A stretch of DNA of 64,000 nt from Cryptomeria japonica. Lineage: Eukaryota; Streptophyta; Pinopsida; Cupressales; Cupressaceae. The translations under genes and the position numbers were made by a program. The notes under the pieces were generated by a model. That model ran no database searches. It was not told the origin of the DNA and was given only the letters and a program-made list of their open reading frames with translations. This document shows, piece after piece, positions 11,920 to 23,424 of the stretch. Positions within the stretch are counted from its first letter, which is position 1. Each line of letters opens with the position of its first letter. Where the stretch lies: contig NC_081405.1 in assembly GCF_030272615.1 (NCBI RefSeq), forward strand, positions 570,831,095 through 570,895,094, given 5' to 3'.

Positions 11920-12568
11920 CCAAACGGTTAGGTTAGAAAATTAGTAGTGAGAAGATTTTCCATTTGGTATGCGAATTTGTGGAATGGACTGCAGTCATCT
12001 AGCAATATGTAGTGAATGAAGCGTCAGGGTTAGTTTCATCGTGCACCCTCTCAAAAGAGACGAACCGTTGATCCAAATGGTATTTGATTTATGCATGATT
12101 TTCTATCGGTGATGTTTACGAAAAGCTCTTAATTTCAAAATTAATTTTAGATTTTGTCAAATGATTACATAGATAGCTATTACATTTCTAATTAACTTTT
12201 ATATATAAAGAATGAAATTAAAAGAATAGAAAGAAAATACATAAAGTTACGAGAGAATTTTCAAAGAATTTTGTGACGATAAAGTCAGCAGACATGTGTG
12301 TTGGCATTGAAGGCTTCCCTTGTAAAATGAAATCCAAGCTGACTACAGCTCATTAATGGATTTGACATATTTGCAAGTAGTGCAGTGAATCTTAATTTAG
12401 AAATAGCACACCATGGGAAGAACGTTGAGATTATTAAGACGATTTGAAGTTCACATGCATGTATACAAACCCATTATTTATTAAAAGAATAATTCTAGAT
12501 AGAATATAGGCAAGTGTTTCCCTTCTTCACTGTATACTGTTATACTATTCTTCTTCTACATACAGCTC

Positions 12569-12793
12569 TTGATGGCCAGCGGTACCGTGCTTTGTGCCAT
12601 CCTGTTTGTTTCCTGGGTGAGAAATACTGATCATGGCAATCAAATCACTTGGACTAAGACCCAAATATGTGTTACTGATCAAAGCAGAGTAGTGAGATGC
12701 AATATATTTCAGGATTCCAGCTTAATGATCGATAAGAATGAAGTATGTAGCAGCTCTATTTCTTCATGGCCTTTGCAGTGTACGTTACTTTAA
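12569..12793 (+). pseudogene. W-segment ORF, truncated copy, family unknown
   Basis: A 74-codon frame matching the start of the longer frame at 31415-31804. Both contain 'MASGTVLCAILFVS' followed by 'QITWTKTQICVTDQSRVV' and a cysteine-containing tail. Here a small deletion after 'SSW' (about 12770) shifts the frame, and the ORF ends 20 bases later. I do not recognise the protein. The hydrophobic start could be a signal peptide or membrane anchor. Confidence 0.35.
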
Positions 12794-12799
12794 TGGGTT

Positions 12800-13620
12800 C
12801 TCTCTATTTGTGTTTATACTGTGGGATTTTTATATTTAATTCTCTTTAATGTCATGGATGGGTTCTGAAGGACATGGATGAGTTCTTTAGAAAATAGTTT
12901 ATATCATGAATATGTTCAAGAATATTGTTTCATGTTATTTTTAGTTTGGTGAAGTATGATGTTGAATGCAAGGCACAAAAGGGGCTGAAGAAAAGATGGA
13001 CTAGTTTGGAAGAAAGAAATCAACCCCATGGGCTGCTCTTAAGTGTCTGAGTATTCCTCTTCAAGCAGATTCTCTGTATAAGAATGTTAAGTATGCATAT
13101 AATCCAGCATAAAGTGTAGAATTTTAACAGCTACTACATATCAATTAAAAATGGGTTGGTCTTAAAATAGTCAATAGTTCAATAGTATTCTAACAACAAA
13201 TTGAACGTCATAGGTTTGAATTTTAACTAGTTCATTAAAAGTTCAACATCGATTAGAGTCTGAAGCATTCTATAGCATGACTTGCGTGGCGGTTTGGTGT
13301 TGAAAATAAATCAGATCTGAACTAGAGATGGTCTGGTCCTATAAAAATTATAGCTCAGTAGTGGAGCACTCTAATAACTAATGGAAGGTTTAGATTCCAG
13401 TCCTAACTGATTTATAAAAAGCTAAAATAAATCAATAAAGATTATCAAACAACAAAAATATAACATTAAAAAATACATTCCAAAAATTAAAAAAATAATA
13501 ATAATACATATTACAAATAAAATAAAAACTTAAAAAAATTGAAGCATAAAAGATTAAAAGACTGAAGACAAATTGAAATTGTAATACTCGGGAGAACTGC
13601 AAAGACTAACTGATCGGACT
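12800..13620. other. Remainder of W segment, copy 1
   Basis: Matches 31700-33100 in copy 2, apart from the missing block of about 550 bp. It includes an exon-like stretch near 12950-13085 (see 31820-31981) and the SINE-like heads listed separately. The stretch 13430-13620 is A-rich with no gene. Confidence 0.45.
13150..13450 (+). repeat. Two tRNA-derived SINE-like heads, copy 1
   Basis: Near 13355-13415 an A-box-like 'tagctcagtagtggagca' is followed by a B-box-like 'ggtttagattccagtcc', the arrangement of an RNA polymerase III internal promoter. Just upstream (13150-13230), 'gtcaatagttcaatag' and 'ataggtttgaattt' form a second, weaker pair. An A-rich tail follows. The same pair of heads occurs at 32636-32930. 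These look like old tRNA-derived SINE parts and not functional tRNAs, since no cloverleaf closes. Confidence 0.4.
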
Positions 13621-13860
13621 TTTTTTTCTTAAACTGAGCCTAACTCAAAAGAATCCATTGAGTATTTCAGAAGACCCTCATCCAATTCCAATGTCCTTTT
13701 ATCCAAATTAAAAATAGCCAAATTAGTTTTTACAACTTGAAATTTTGAAATTAAGTCTAATGTAAAAGGTAATTTGGAATTTATATCTAAGATTGGAATG
13801 GAGGTAAGTAGTGTTGGGAACCAAAGAAACAAAATCCCTCCCTATTATTAAGCATGCGAT

Positions 13861-14009
13861 GAATGAATGGATTTGTTTTAAGTAATGATTTGTTGACTTG
13901 TGTGACTTTAAATGTATATAGCTAGTAAAGAATTAATTGTGTATAGATTATTGATCATTCTTGAATATCAATCAAAAGAGAATGGTAGTTCTATACGAAG
14001 GCCCTTTAT
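13861..14009. other. Junction between W copy 1 and helicase copy 2
   Basis: This short stretch is matched by 33370-33530, the equivalent junction between copies 2 and 3. Its repetition shows that the copies are tandem and in direct orientation. No gene is seen. Confidence 0.5.
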
Positions 14010-14625
14010 TGATTTAACCCTTGATATAGCTGTAAAAGTTAACCCCTGTCTTTATGTTTTACCTATATCAATTGTAGCTTTTGGTAATGTTAATCCTTGG
14101 GATTTATGTATGGTAATCGCCCAGGCCATAGCTAGTGGAATTTTCTATGATTACCTAGGGATATGGATATTATAGGTATACTTTTTGGGTCATCTTTGTC
14201 CCAAGGTGGGCCATAGTAATTATCAAACTAGACAACTACATACAAAGGTAAATCTGGTGGCTTAGAACTAGTTGTGTATACAATATCTAGTACCTCTCCA
14301 AGTGATCCATTGACAAGGCCTACTTGTATCCATAGGTTTGTTGTTAGCATTGTTCATTGGCCTCTACATAGTAGGATTTCATGGGGAAGTTGGTTAGCAT
14401 CATTATCAGCATTTGGTTTTATGTGTATTTTGATTGCAACACTAAGTGCAACAAGAAGATTTAGTAGTTTAACCAATTTTGTTGTTGTGCATTGTAACTA
14501 AATCATTAGTGGAGTATAGGGGCATTTCTTTGTCAAATTTTTTTTGTTCTTCAATAGATAGTAGATTGTTTGTATGGTTCATTAGTAATTCCCAATCTTG
14601 TTCAATTGGTTGTGCATCACGCATG
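14010..14625 (-). pseudogene. Helitron/PIF1-like helicase remnant, copy 2
   Basis: Collinear with the open frame at 33534-34145, but broken by small changes so that no long minus-strand frame survives. The sequence that encodes the HKSQG motif region in copy 3 corresponds here to about 14090-14130. Plus-strand ORFs at 13912-14175 and 14274-14501 are shadows of this antisense coding sequence. It is non-functional. Confidence 0.6.
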
Positions 14626-15486
14626 TTTTGTAATATTCAATGGAAGTTAATTTGATCTCGAGGATCACCTTGGTGATGAAATATTGTTTGAAGTGTCACA
14701 CTTGTAGTCAAGAAAAAAAGTTTACCCTAAGGCCTTACAATCAACTATGAGTAGTTCCATCTACTTTATCCTATATCCATTTTGTTGTTTTTATGTTCAT
14801 GTGCCTTATCATTACTTACAATCCTTACTAAATCTTCTCCCTGTGTCTACATGTTCAATTTTAAAAAAAAAACTTATATATCGAGTTAGGACCGGCACTA
14901 AGATCAAAAGCCTGGCTTTGTATGAAGATTGTTCAAGTGACCCCCCTTTGGAATAGTAGGCCATTCCCTTCCTAAACCTTCCTTGATTTGAGTCCTTTCA
15001 AATATCATTGTCTGGTAAATATGACTGGCAAAGTGATGGGGTGGGCGAAAGGATAACATTTGGGGAGGGGCAGGGAAGCCCTACAATTCTATGGGTACTG
15101 ATGAAGGAACCACTCACCTTCTAAGATTCATTCCACTCCAAGCAAAACCTCCAGGTCTATGTGGGCGGCTTCTCTTTATCCAGTTGAATCTTAATTCTGA
15201 TATGCTTGCTACGTGCGAACTAGAATTGCCTCTGCCTTCGTTGGCTATGTCCCCATCTATCCCAACTGGTTCTTTGGCCCCCATAGCCTTGTAGTGTAAT
15301 TGGTGTCATTGCCAACTAGTGAAATAGTGGTTGTTGGCTAGGAGATGTTGCAATAGCAGTGGCTTAGATCCTATAGTCTTTGGCCGCTATCTAATGAAAG
15401 AGAAATCATAAGAACCTAAGAGGATATTTTAGACATTAAAACTTAATGATTAAATTTGAAAACTTTTGTATTTCACAACTTCTCTG
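14626..15486. other. Spacer X, tandem copy 2
   Basis: Near-identical in order to 4756-5590. It contains only short shadow ORFs. The last bases (ctctg, 15482-15486) correspond to the left target-site duplicate of the Copia element. Confidence 0.55.
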
Positions 15487-16307
15487 TGTTAGGATTAAGG
15501 ACATTCCCAAAGATACTGAGAGAGGGGGGGGTGAATCACTATCTATTTGGTTAACAGAATATTCGACTTTATTAAGTATTTTGCATTCCAGAATAGTGTA
15601 CCGGTAAATAAGAATTAATGCAGTAAATAGGAATAATAAAGACAACATAGAAAACACACCATAACACAAGATCTTTAACGAGGAAACCACGGTGGGATTT
15701 GTGACCCACAATATTCACTCACTAGCCAATGAATGGATATTACTTACAATGTGGTGCCTGCACATGCAGGAAGGCCAACTGCCTAGAGCTCACTGCTCAA
15801 TTTACAAAATGGAAGTCTCACTGACTTACAAAATGGATTATGAGAATCCAATAGAATGTACTTCTACAATTCAACATCTTCTATGCCAGGTTCAGTACCG
15901 GTTTAAGCTCATACTCTAACCATAATCTTATACAAAGTCTTCCTTAATATTCGCTCCTATATTCTCATCTTTTTCACATCCATATCCATATCCATATCAA
16001 AATGATTTTACAAGATCTCATACATATATGAGTCTATTACAATATGCCATGTCGGCTTTACAAAAGATATTTACAATTAAATACAATATAAAAAATTTTA
16101 TTCCTGTCGGCTCGAGTGCCGCTATACATTATTGTCGTTGTCGCTGAAGTGTTTGTTGGTGACTGTGCCTGTCGATGCTTGTGACTGTAGGTGGTTGTGC
16201 CTGTCGGTGGTTTACCAGTTGAATGCCACAAGGTTACTTGAAGGTTTCCACTAGGTTGCCATCAATGAAAACACCTTAAATTCTCATTAGAGTGTGCAAT
16301 ACCAACA
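15487..16307 (-). repeat. 3' LTR of Copia-like element 2
   Basis: About 821 bp, tg...ca bounded, with an 8-base G run near 15523 and three CCATAT units near 15978. Its right edge abuts the purine-rich tract. Confidence 0.85.
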
Positions 16308-16890
16308 ATCTCCCCCTTTGCCATTGATGGCAACACTCATGAGAAAAATCCAAAAATCTGTTCTGAAAATGAAGTCCAAGAATTTACCAAAAATTTGTGT
16401 TTCGCCTAAGCAGATGATTTCCTTTGATTAGCCATTTTTATCTGTCCACTACTCCCTCTTTGACATCAATGACAAAGGTTGTCAAAAATTGCCAAATGAG
16501 TGCAAACTTTTACCTAGAAGTTTGTAACCGGTTGGTTATAATCTGAAATATGTCAGCCAAAATCATGTTTAAGCTCTATATGAATCTGTTGTTGTCCTTC
16601 ATGGTTGCCTCAGTTCTTTGGATTGTACCGGTGAGATGATGCATATGCTCCTCTGGTGACCTTTGACCTTGAATTAATGCCTCATAGATCTCTTTCCTTA
16701 GAGAGATAAGGTTTTCTAATTTAGGACTAAGCTTGTACATAAGCTCTCTGGCATTTGCCTTTATCCTGTATTTCTCTTTCTCTAGCTTCTCCAATTTTTC
16801 CTCAAATCCTGCTATCTCTTGCTCAATAACTGATATAGGTTCAGATGAACCAATGATATTATCAGCTATATCATCTATCTCCTTTTGAAC

Positions 16891-17424
16891 TTAGCTTATT
16901 TCCTTTTCAATGTCCACTGTCAACAAATGTGGCTTGCATGTTTCCCTATACAGTTCCTTGTACTCTAAAATTATTTTATTCAGTGCTGGTAAAAGTGTGT
17001 TAATGTGTTCTGTGCACTTGTTTATTGTTTCCTCAAAGAATTTTTCTTTTTCCTTTTCCATTTTCTTTTTGAATGTTTCCACATTTATTTGATCAACTGT
17101 CAGTATATTTCCAACAATATATTTAGACAATGTGTCTAACTGACTTAAAGAATCCCTTACATTAACTACATTGCATTTTGGTGCAATCATCTTAAGAATA
17201 GGAATAGTATCATCAATTGCCTTCTAGGCCAATGCATCAGAATTAGTTAGTTTCTTTATTGAGTCCAAAAGTACCTCTGTCACATTTGTAGGTCTGAATT
17301 TGCTCAATGAAGTACTAGATGTTTGACCAACTGCCTTTACTATCTCAGTGCTTGTAGTATGAATAACCAATTTGCTTGAATCAACTTTCGGTGGATCAGT
17401 CTGAGTTTGCATTTCTACTAGCAA
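16891..17424 (-). pseudogene. Hypothetical helical protein of Copia-like element 2, interrupted
   Basis: Equivalent to the 177-codon frame at 6980-7513. A TAG at 17224-17226 splits it into 66- and 99-codon pieces in the same frame; the corresponding codon in copy 1 reads through as part of 'LAYKEID'. The charged KEK-rich helix is kept. Function unknown. Confidence 0.5.
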
Positions 17425-17631
17425 TGGTTTGGGTTTCTTAGTGATTACCAGTTACTCTATCTCAATGTGTACCTATGAATCTGCCTGTTTCTCTTTTTGT
17501 TTCTTTGTGTTATCTACTGCTGGTATCTCTATTACTGTCTCTACAGGTTTTCAGTACCAGTATCAATACTTCCCATGTTTATTCCACTTTCCAAAGGTTC
17601 CACTGAATGCTCTATTTTCTTTGATACCAAT

Positions 17632-18475
17632 TGTTAAGATTAATGACAGTCCCAAAGATACTGAGAGGGGGGGGGGGTGAATCAGTATCTAACCGGTTAA
17701 TAGAATATTCAACTTAATTAAGTATTTTGCATTCCATAATAGTGTACCGGTAAATAAGAATTAATATAGTAAATAGGAACAACAAAAACATCATAGAAAA
17801 CACACCATAACACAAGATTTTTAATGAGAAAACACGGTGTGGTAAAAACCTCGGTGAGATTTGTGACCCACAATATTCACTCACTAGGCAATGAATGCAT
17901 ATTACTTACAATGTGGTGCCTGCACATGCAGGAAGGCCAACTGCCTAGAGCTCACTGCTCAATTTACAAAATGGAAGTATCACTGACTTACAAAATGGAT
18001 TATGAGAATCCAATAAAATGTACTGCTATAATTCAACATCTGCTATGCCAGGTTTTGTACCGGTTTAAGCTCATACTCTAACCATAACTTTATACAAAGT
18101 CTACCTTAATATTCGCTCCTATCTTCTCATCTTTTTCACATCCATATCCATATCCATATCCATATAAAAATGATTTTACAAGATCTCATACATATATGAG
18201 TCTATTATAATATGCCATGTCGGCTTTACAAAAGATATTTACAATTAAATACAATAAAAAAAAGTTTGTTCCTGTCGGCTGGGGTGCTGATATACATTGT
18301 TGTTGTTGTCGATGAAGTGTCTGCCAGTGTAGGTGCCTGTGCGTGCCTGTGCCTACTGATGGTTGTGCCTAACGGTGGTTTACCAAATGAATCCCACAAG
18401 GTTACCTGAAGGTTTCCACTAGGTTTCCATCAATGACAACACCTTCAATTCTCATTAGAGTGTGCAATGCCAACA
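17632..18475 (-). repeat. 5' LTR of Copia-like element 2
   Basis: About 844 bp, bounded by tgttaag and ccaaca (plus strand). It has an 11-base G run near 17667 and four CCATAT units near 18141-18165. Confidence 0.85.
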
Positions 18476-20012
18476 ATTTGAAGCTTGAGTACTGCCAAAA
18501 CATTCTACTATGATGTTATAACTATCTATGCACCATTAGTAGCATTAACTAGTGTTAGTGATTTTTTCATGCTAACATTAGGAGTGCAAAACTATGCAAA
18601 CATGTACCTTATTTAATATTGACTACCAATTTATTAATGAAATCTTCTTTCTCAGTGTATAAATTTTACCCATAGCATGAAATTTTAAGTCTTGAGAGTT
18701 AGTAGAGATCCCTCTTTAACAATTATGTGGTGGTATATTTTTTAATTGCAAATTATCTATTTTTGTTAGTTTTTAGTGCTATTAAATAATGCATTCTTTT
18801 GAAACACTTAATGTTAGATAGCTTTTGCATAGGAATTTATTTATTTATTTTTAATAAGGGATGGAGATAATTTATAACATGGTACATAGTGGATTAGGTG
18901 TTTTTTCACTTGGCAGAGGAGAGAGAAGATTGTTCTTATTTGATAACTCAAAGGAGATTAAATTTTGAGGTCTTATTATGTGAGCATTAATATGAATTTC
19001 AATGTGAAAAGTTTATGGTGTTCATATTTTTATGAGGCACATATGATAGCACATTAACTTATTTGATTTGGTGGTTCTTAATAAGGTTTATAAGTGTTTC
19101 CAATTTTTTGGCATTCACAGAGATAGGTACACAAGGTATCTTTTATTTTGAGATCATGATTGACATGTGTATGGCAATTGGAGTCTTCGTGAGAGAAACA
19201 AAGGTCAATTATTGTTTAATAATATTACTAGATGATAAAAATGATATATATGGGAGAAATAGAACAATTGTATGTAATAAAATAGTTACACATATAACTG
19301 TATATAATAGAAATGTAATAATTACATTGAGATTCCTCACTTAGCTAGAACAATTGTGATTCCAAGTTGAAATACCAAGTTTTGAATCCTAATCTCCTCA
19401 ATCATAAACATTAAATAAGTGGAGAATAATCCATATTCACCTCCACACACATAGAACTCCATCATATTGTGTTTTTACCCTTGGAAGTGTATAATTCTTG
19501 ATCTTAGGTGTGTAAAATCATTGGAGAAAACTTCACATTGATTTCAACACCAAACCCTTACCTGTCTCCAAAATATCAAACTTCCCAATATATAAATTCT
19601 TTAAACCTATCGACACGATCAATGAAAACAAAAAAGAAAACACGAAAATAAAGCTAAAAATTCTTCTCATGCAACACCTCGTCTGAAAGTGAGAAGATAG
19701 CCTGAGATGATGAAAATTCTTCAAATCTCTGATTCCACCAGCCTCCAAAAGTGAAGGCTCATAGTACTAATACATTATTAGGACCAAAAAAAGAATCATT
19801 AACAAAAGCTTCATAGTATTATAAATCCTCATCCTAAATTTAGATTTTGTTACCTTCATTTGATTGATCTTTGATTTTTCCTTTAAGAAGATCATTGGTT
19901 TGAATTCTATAAAATCATATTATGTGGCCCTTTATCTTAGAGTAAAAACATGCATTTTTTCTTTTGTTTATACTTGACTATTTATTATCCTTTGTGAATA
20001 TAGTTCTTTCTC
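18476..20012. other. Y segment, tandem copy 2
   Basis: Follows 8512-9753 but keeps a block (about 19453-19770) that copy 1 has lost and copy 3 also has (about 42165-42490). The plus-strand 93-codon ORF at 19063-19344 is the counterpart of 9097-9378. No recognisable gene. Confidence 0.5.
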
Positions 20013-20333
20013 CTATTGAGGATCATCTTCCATATCTTCTTTTGTCCTTTTTTTTCTACTATAAGTGTTAAAATCATATCTTGTAAAGTTTGTGAAGTTA
20101 TTTTTATTGTATTTTGAAGACAAGTTGTTTAACAAGATACTTTTAGCATTGTTATCATCTCGTAGAGCCTTAACTTCTTCTAGATACGTAATTAGAAGAC
20201 TCAAATTAATTATATGATTGGACATTGTAATTTCATCTTCTATTTCGAACCTAAACAATGGTAGTTTTAGGGAAAATGTTGCATTAACTACTTTTTCTCC
20301 AAACAATTTTTTCATGGACAAATATCTACTCAT
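20013..20333 (-). pseudogene. Copia gag remnant, tandem copy 2
   Basis: A 106-codon frame collinear with 9754-10074, with a few replacements (for example RFEIEDE for RFKIEDE). It keeps the helical core and the DDNNAKSILLNN stretch. No attached pol or LTR belongs to it. It is a fossil fragment carried in the tandem segment. Confidence 0.5.
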
Positions 20334-21612
20334 GACTGTTCCAAATCTATATGATATAGTTTAGAGTGATAATTAAGAAAGACCAATAATAACCTTGGTT
20401 TTATCATCTCTACTATTCGAATCCAATAGCTTATATTCATTTATAGGCACCTTTTCCTTTCCACTTACTATTTCCCATTATATTTTATTCATTAGTTTAA
20501 TTTGTATTTTAAGTCATCATACATGGAAATTGAATCTAGAATATTTGTCTAATGGAATCTCCATAAAAATAAATACAATTTTTATCACTCCAAAAAAATT
20601 CTTATGAAGAAACTACACAAATCTCTAATATGAACCTTCTCTATTTAATGGAATTGCTCAGATAGTTATCTCAAGTCATAACTAACTCTTGAAGGGTTCA
20701 TAACTGCACTAAGACTACTATATCTACCTCAAAATCCCTTGTCTTGTTAGTATTGTAAAACATTTTTTAATGTAAAATATACATTGATATATAAATATGT
20801 GTTAAAAATATATAATTTTTATGCCACTTACCTATCAATCACACATATCTATGAACATCACATTCTCTAATTTATATGGCTATGAAAATTTCCTTCCAAA
20901 TTTAAAAATATGAAATTTTAAGCTTATATAATTTTCACATATAACCTTCTTAACAAAGATGAGCTACAAAAATAATTATATTTTTTAATTGATTTTTATA
21001 ATCAAATCTTGATATTTTGAAATTTAGATTTTTATCATCTTATTCAAATTTAGGTTCATGTAAAATAGATCTAGATTATTTCTACAAGTGTACATTAAAA
21101 TACTAAAAACAAAATATTAAATTTTAAAATTAAATTTATATTCTTTTCCTTTACTAATCCATTTGAACCAACTAAAATAAAAATGATTACAAATTGCATG
21201 ATATAATGGTGTATTTAAAAACCCACCTTAACTAAAATGAGTTCTCTAAGATTCAAGATAGAGAAAATAATCTATATGATATATTAATAGTTTTATTTTA
21301 TTTGAAAGTGAATTATCTAATGCTATAATAATTGTTTATCTAATGCTATAATTAATTATGTATCATTTCAACCACAATAACTAATAACAAATAAAATAAA
21401 ATAAAATAACATCAATATATATTAATTCTGTTTAAAAATTGAAAAAATTAATCAAAATATTTCAAGACTAAATAGAAGACAAACAAAATAATTATTATAA
21501 CAATAAATATCTAAAGAGATGCGTGATTTTCGTCTCATACAATTCGATGTAGTTCAAATCAGTGAAACCACTTGTAATATCACTTTCAATAATTCTTTCC
21601 ATACACACTGTA
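20334..21612. other. AT-rich spacer, tandem copy 2
   Basis: Collinear with 10075-11317, with a small local insertion near 21230-21260 and an expanded 'aaataaaat' run near 21390. No gene is seen. Confidence 0.5.
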
Positions 21613-22184
21613 CTATCGATCTTCCGGTACTGATATTGGCTCATTTTTCTTTAAAGAATGGCGTTGTGCAGATGGGACAAGTATTGTGATCCTCAAGCCA
21701 TGGCCAAATGCAGTGAGAATGAAATATATGTCGGATCATACAAGGAATCTCTCGAACATTTTCTCCGAGAATAAAATCATCCCTACAAACTCCACAGAAA
21801 AGTCCATCATCAACATGAAATTGTTACAATGGGCAGTGCCTCTACAAATTCTTTCGCCTTCCTTTCATTCTCTGCTATCTTCACGATTTTTTTCCGAAGA
21901 GAATCGAAGGTATTGAAGACCCCACGTAACCACCGAATATCAGCAGGGAGTCGATCCTCGTGAACTTCAATCAGGAGAAATTCAGGATACAATGAATCGT
22001 GAAGACTGTTAAGCTGTTGCAGACGACGAGGCAGAGCTTCACGTTCCATAAAACAATTTGCTTGCATGAATAACTTGGTGTCTTCGATACGTAAATCCCC
22101 CATGCGGCATTCCAGGCTTTTGCACCACTCGGCAACTTCCTTTTCCTTGCAACCCATATTCTTCTCCTCCTGCATTTGCGCCAT
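21613..22184 (-). pseudogene. RING-H2 finger gene copy 2, frameshifted before the RING
   Basis: Collinear with the intact gene at 11318-11869. The frame opens at 22184 with nine residues more than copy 1 (MAQMQEEKN before MGC), because the codon that is TAG in copy 1 is AAG here. An 8-base deletion inside the direct repeat 'catgaaaacatgaaa' (about 21818) shifts the frame, and the protein stops at 21810, just before the first zinc ligand. An extra T near 21651 adds a second shift in the C-terminal part. The TATA-like box of copy 1 is also deleted. A product would be a 124-residue helical fragment without ligase activity. Confidence 0.8.
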
Positions 22185-22417
22185 TTCTTCACTTCACGGT
22201 TAGGTTAGAAAATTAATAGTGAGAATATTTTCGATTTGGTATGCGAATTTGTGGAATGGATTGCAGTCATCTAGCAATATGTAGTGACTGAAGCGTCAGG
22301 GTTAGTTTCATCTTGCACCCTCTCAAAAGAGACGAACCGTTGATCCAAATGGTATTTGATTTATGGATGATTTTCTATCGGTGATGTTTACGAAAAGCTC
22401 TTAAATTTAAAATTAAT

Positions 22418-22533
22418 TACGCCCAGAGGCTTTCCTACAGCTGCAGCAGGGGGGGGAGTGAAGGCATCCGTCTATACACTAAAGAAAACTGAAAAAGAAA
22501 CCAAAGTAACTGACATCTTATGGGATGCGAATT
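22418..22533. repeat. 116-bp direct repeat, left member, flanking the tetraspanin exon
   Basis: Starts 'tacgcccagaggc' and includes a run of G and 'agtgaaggcatccgt'. It matches 23425-23540 with about ten differences by eye. The two members bracket the tetraspanin first exon and its upstream region. There are no tg...ca ends, so LTRs are not supported. The left member coincides with the left edge of the 8.6-kb insertion in tandem copy 2. Confidence 0.75.
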
Positions 22534-22586
22534 GTCTTTCGTTACCTAGAAAAAGACCAAGAAGAAGATATCTAAAGCAGAATCAC

Positions 22587-23093
22587 CTGAATGGGACTCA
22601 AATGCTTCTGATAAAACCCGACATTGCCCATATACATCGTCTTATCACCTAGCTTCTTACACACCTTAGCATCTCGAACACACGACCTGATATTATGCCA
22701 GCTACCGGAATCCCTGACGCGGTCCTGCATCCACTGAGAGAAATCCTCAAGCTTGTACTCACTAAAGCCGGTGTTTATTACCGGGTGGCCTTCGCCTTTA
22801 CCAGTGACTGCAAAGGCAAAAATGATACATCCCAAGTAAGCGAGAATGAGGAGCAGCATGAAGAAGAGATAAAGCCAGAGCAAAGAAGTGACTCGAAAGC
22901 GGGCGCCCACAAAGCCTGCCAATGAGAGCAGCATAATGGCAGAGCCGATGGCAATGATGGGCCACTGCAAAAAGCGAAGGCAATCGCCACTGTTGCGCGT
23001 GGCGAGCCAAATTCCGCCACCCAGAATGGGAATCGACAGCAGGATTGTCACAAAGTTCAGCAGCCCCACTATGTTGTTCGTCGCACGAAACAT
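22587..23093 (-). pseudogene. Tetraspanin first exon (TET8-like clade), lacking exon 2
   Basis: A 169-codon exon beginning MFRATNN. It has membrane segment 1 (about residues 7-30), the short GDC loop, membrane segments 2 and 3 (about 44-66 and 70-97), and the start of the large extracellular loop with C138 and C145 in the plant pattern RSC...KVC. It ends at PIQ followed by a GT donor (minus strand, 22586-22581), the same place where plant tetraspanins split before the GCCKPP motif. That second exon, with the CCxPP signature and membrane segment 4, should lie below 22587. Instead the tandem segment with the RING pseudogene begins at 22418. The exon is uninterrupted and less AT-rich than its surroundings. 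I read it as a captured or truncated gene piece; a very distant second exon outside the window cannot be excluded. Confidence 0.8.
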
Positions 23094-23424
23094 GGCTGCT
23101 GTGTTTGCTTTCTCCCTTGGTTCTGATCTTGCCGAGTCTCGAACCGGTGATCTTTGGCTTTTGCTGTTCCTAGATTCTGTTGGTGTTGCTGGGTTTCGAA
23201 CTAAGCACCTTTGCTAGCTTAACTGTGCCTAACTTCACAACTGCTTCTGCTGCTGCTGCTTCTTCTTCTCTTCCTTGTCGTAGTGAGGGAATAATTTGGT
23301 ATTTGTTTTGGGTTTGAAAATACGCATACGTAAAGTTCTGTGTATACGTATTTCTTATTTCTTTCTTATCGTATTTCTTTTAGATATTTTTATGGGTTTG
23401 TAATTTGTCCATTTTTGTTTTTTT
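23094..23424 (-). other. Upstream region of the tetraspanin exon
   Basis: This would be 5' UTR and promoter if the exon kept its native flank. On the minus strand two B-box-like words, GGTTCGAGACT (about 23145) and AGTTCGAAACC (about 23200), suggest tRNA-derived sequence, but no matching A boxes were found. A CTG/CTT-rich run lies near 23240-23280. Confidence 0.35.

Larger units (their letters stand above)
4530..13860. repeat. Large tandem segment, copy 1
   Basis: Copy 1 of a compound segment repeated three times in this window. Order: truncated helicase remnant, spacer X (4756-5590), Copia-like element (5591-8511), Y segment with gag remnant (8512-10480), RING-H2 gene region (10480-12140), and W segment (12140-13860). 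The Copia element starts in copies 1 and 2 are 9,896 bp apart. Compared with the other copies, copy 1 lacks about 290 bp near 9490 and about 550 bp near 13130. Boundaries are approximate and were placed by eye. Confidence 0.8.
15487..18475 (-). mobile_element. Non-autonomous Copia-like LTR retrotransposon, copy 2
   Basis: Same element at the same site as 5591-8511. The 3' LTR is 15487-16307 and the 5' LTR is 17632-18475. The polypurine tract is 16319-16308 and the primer-binding site beside 17632 carries one change (TGGTATCAAA). The right flank atttg (18476-18480) is identical to that of copy 1. Interior frames 16576-16794, 16891-17190 and 17224-17424 correspond to one helical protein interrupted by stops. 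Because it was copied with its flanks, it reached this place by segmental duplication and not by a second transposition. Confidence 0.85.

Noticed and set aside
13629-13832. Leucine-rich-repeat gene fragment
   Set aside because: Only about two weak repeats are present and the frame is short; also seen at 33108-33353 by duplication. Not enough to assign a receptor or resistance gene.
22572-23093. A 173-residue complete tetraspanin-like protein ending VILL
   Set aside because: The last four residues are read-through past a GT donor; the true exon ends at PIQ.
22798-23217. ORFs on both strands overlapping the tetraspanin exon
   Set aside because: These are shadows of the GC-richer coding exon and have no domains.
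23094-23220. tRNA gene on the minus strand (B-box-like words GGTTCGAGACT and AGTTCGAAACC)
   Set aside because: No A box at the right distance and no cloverleaf or anticodon stem could be formed.
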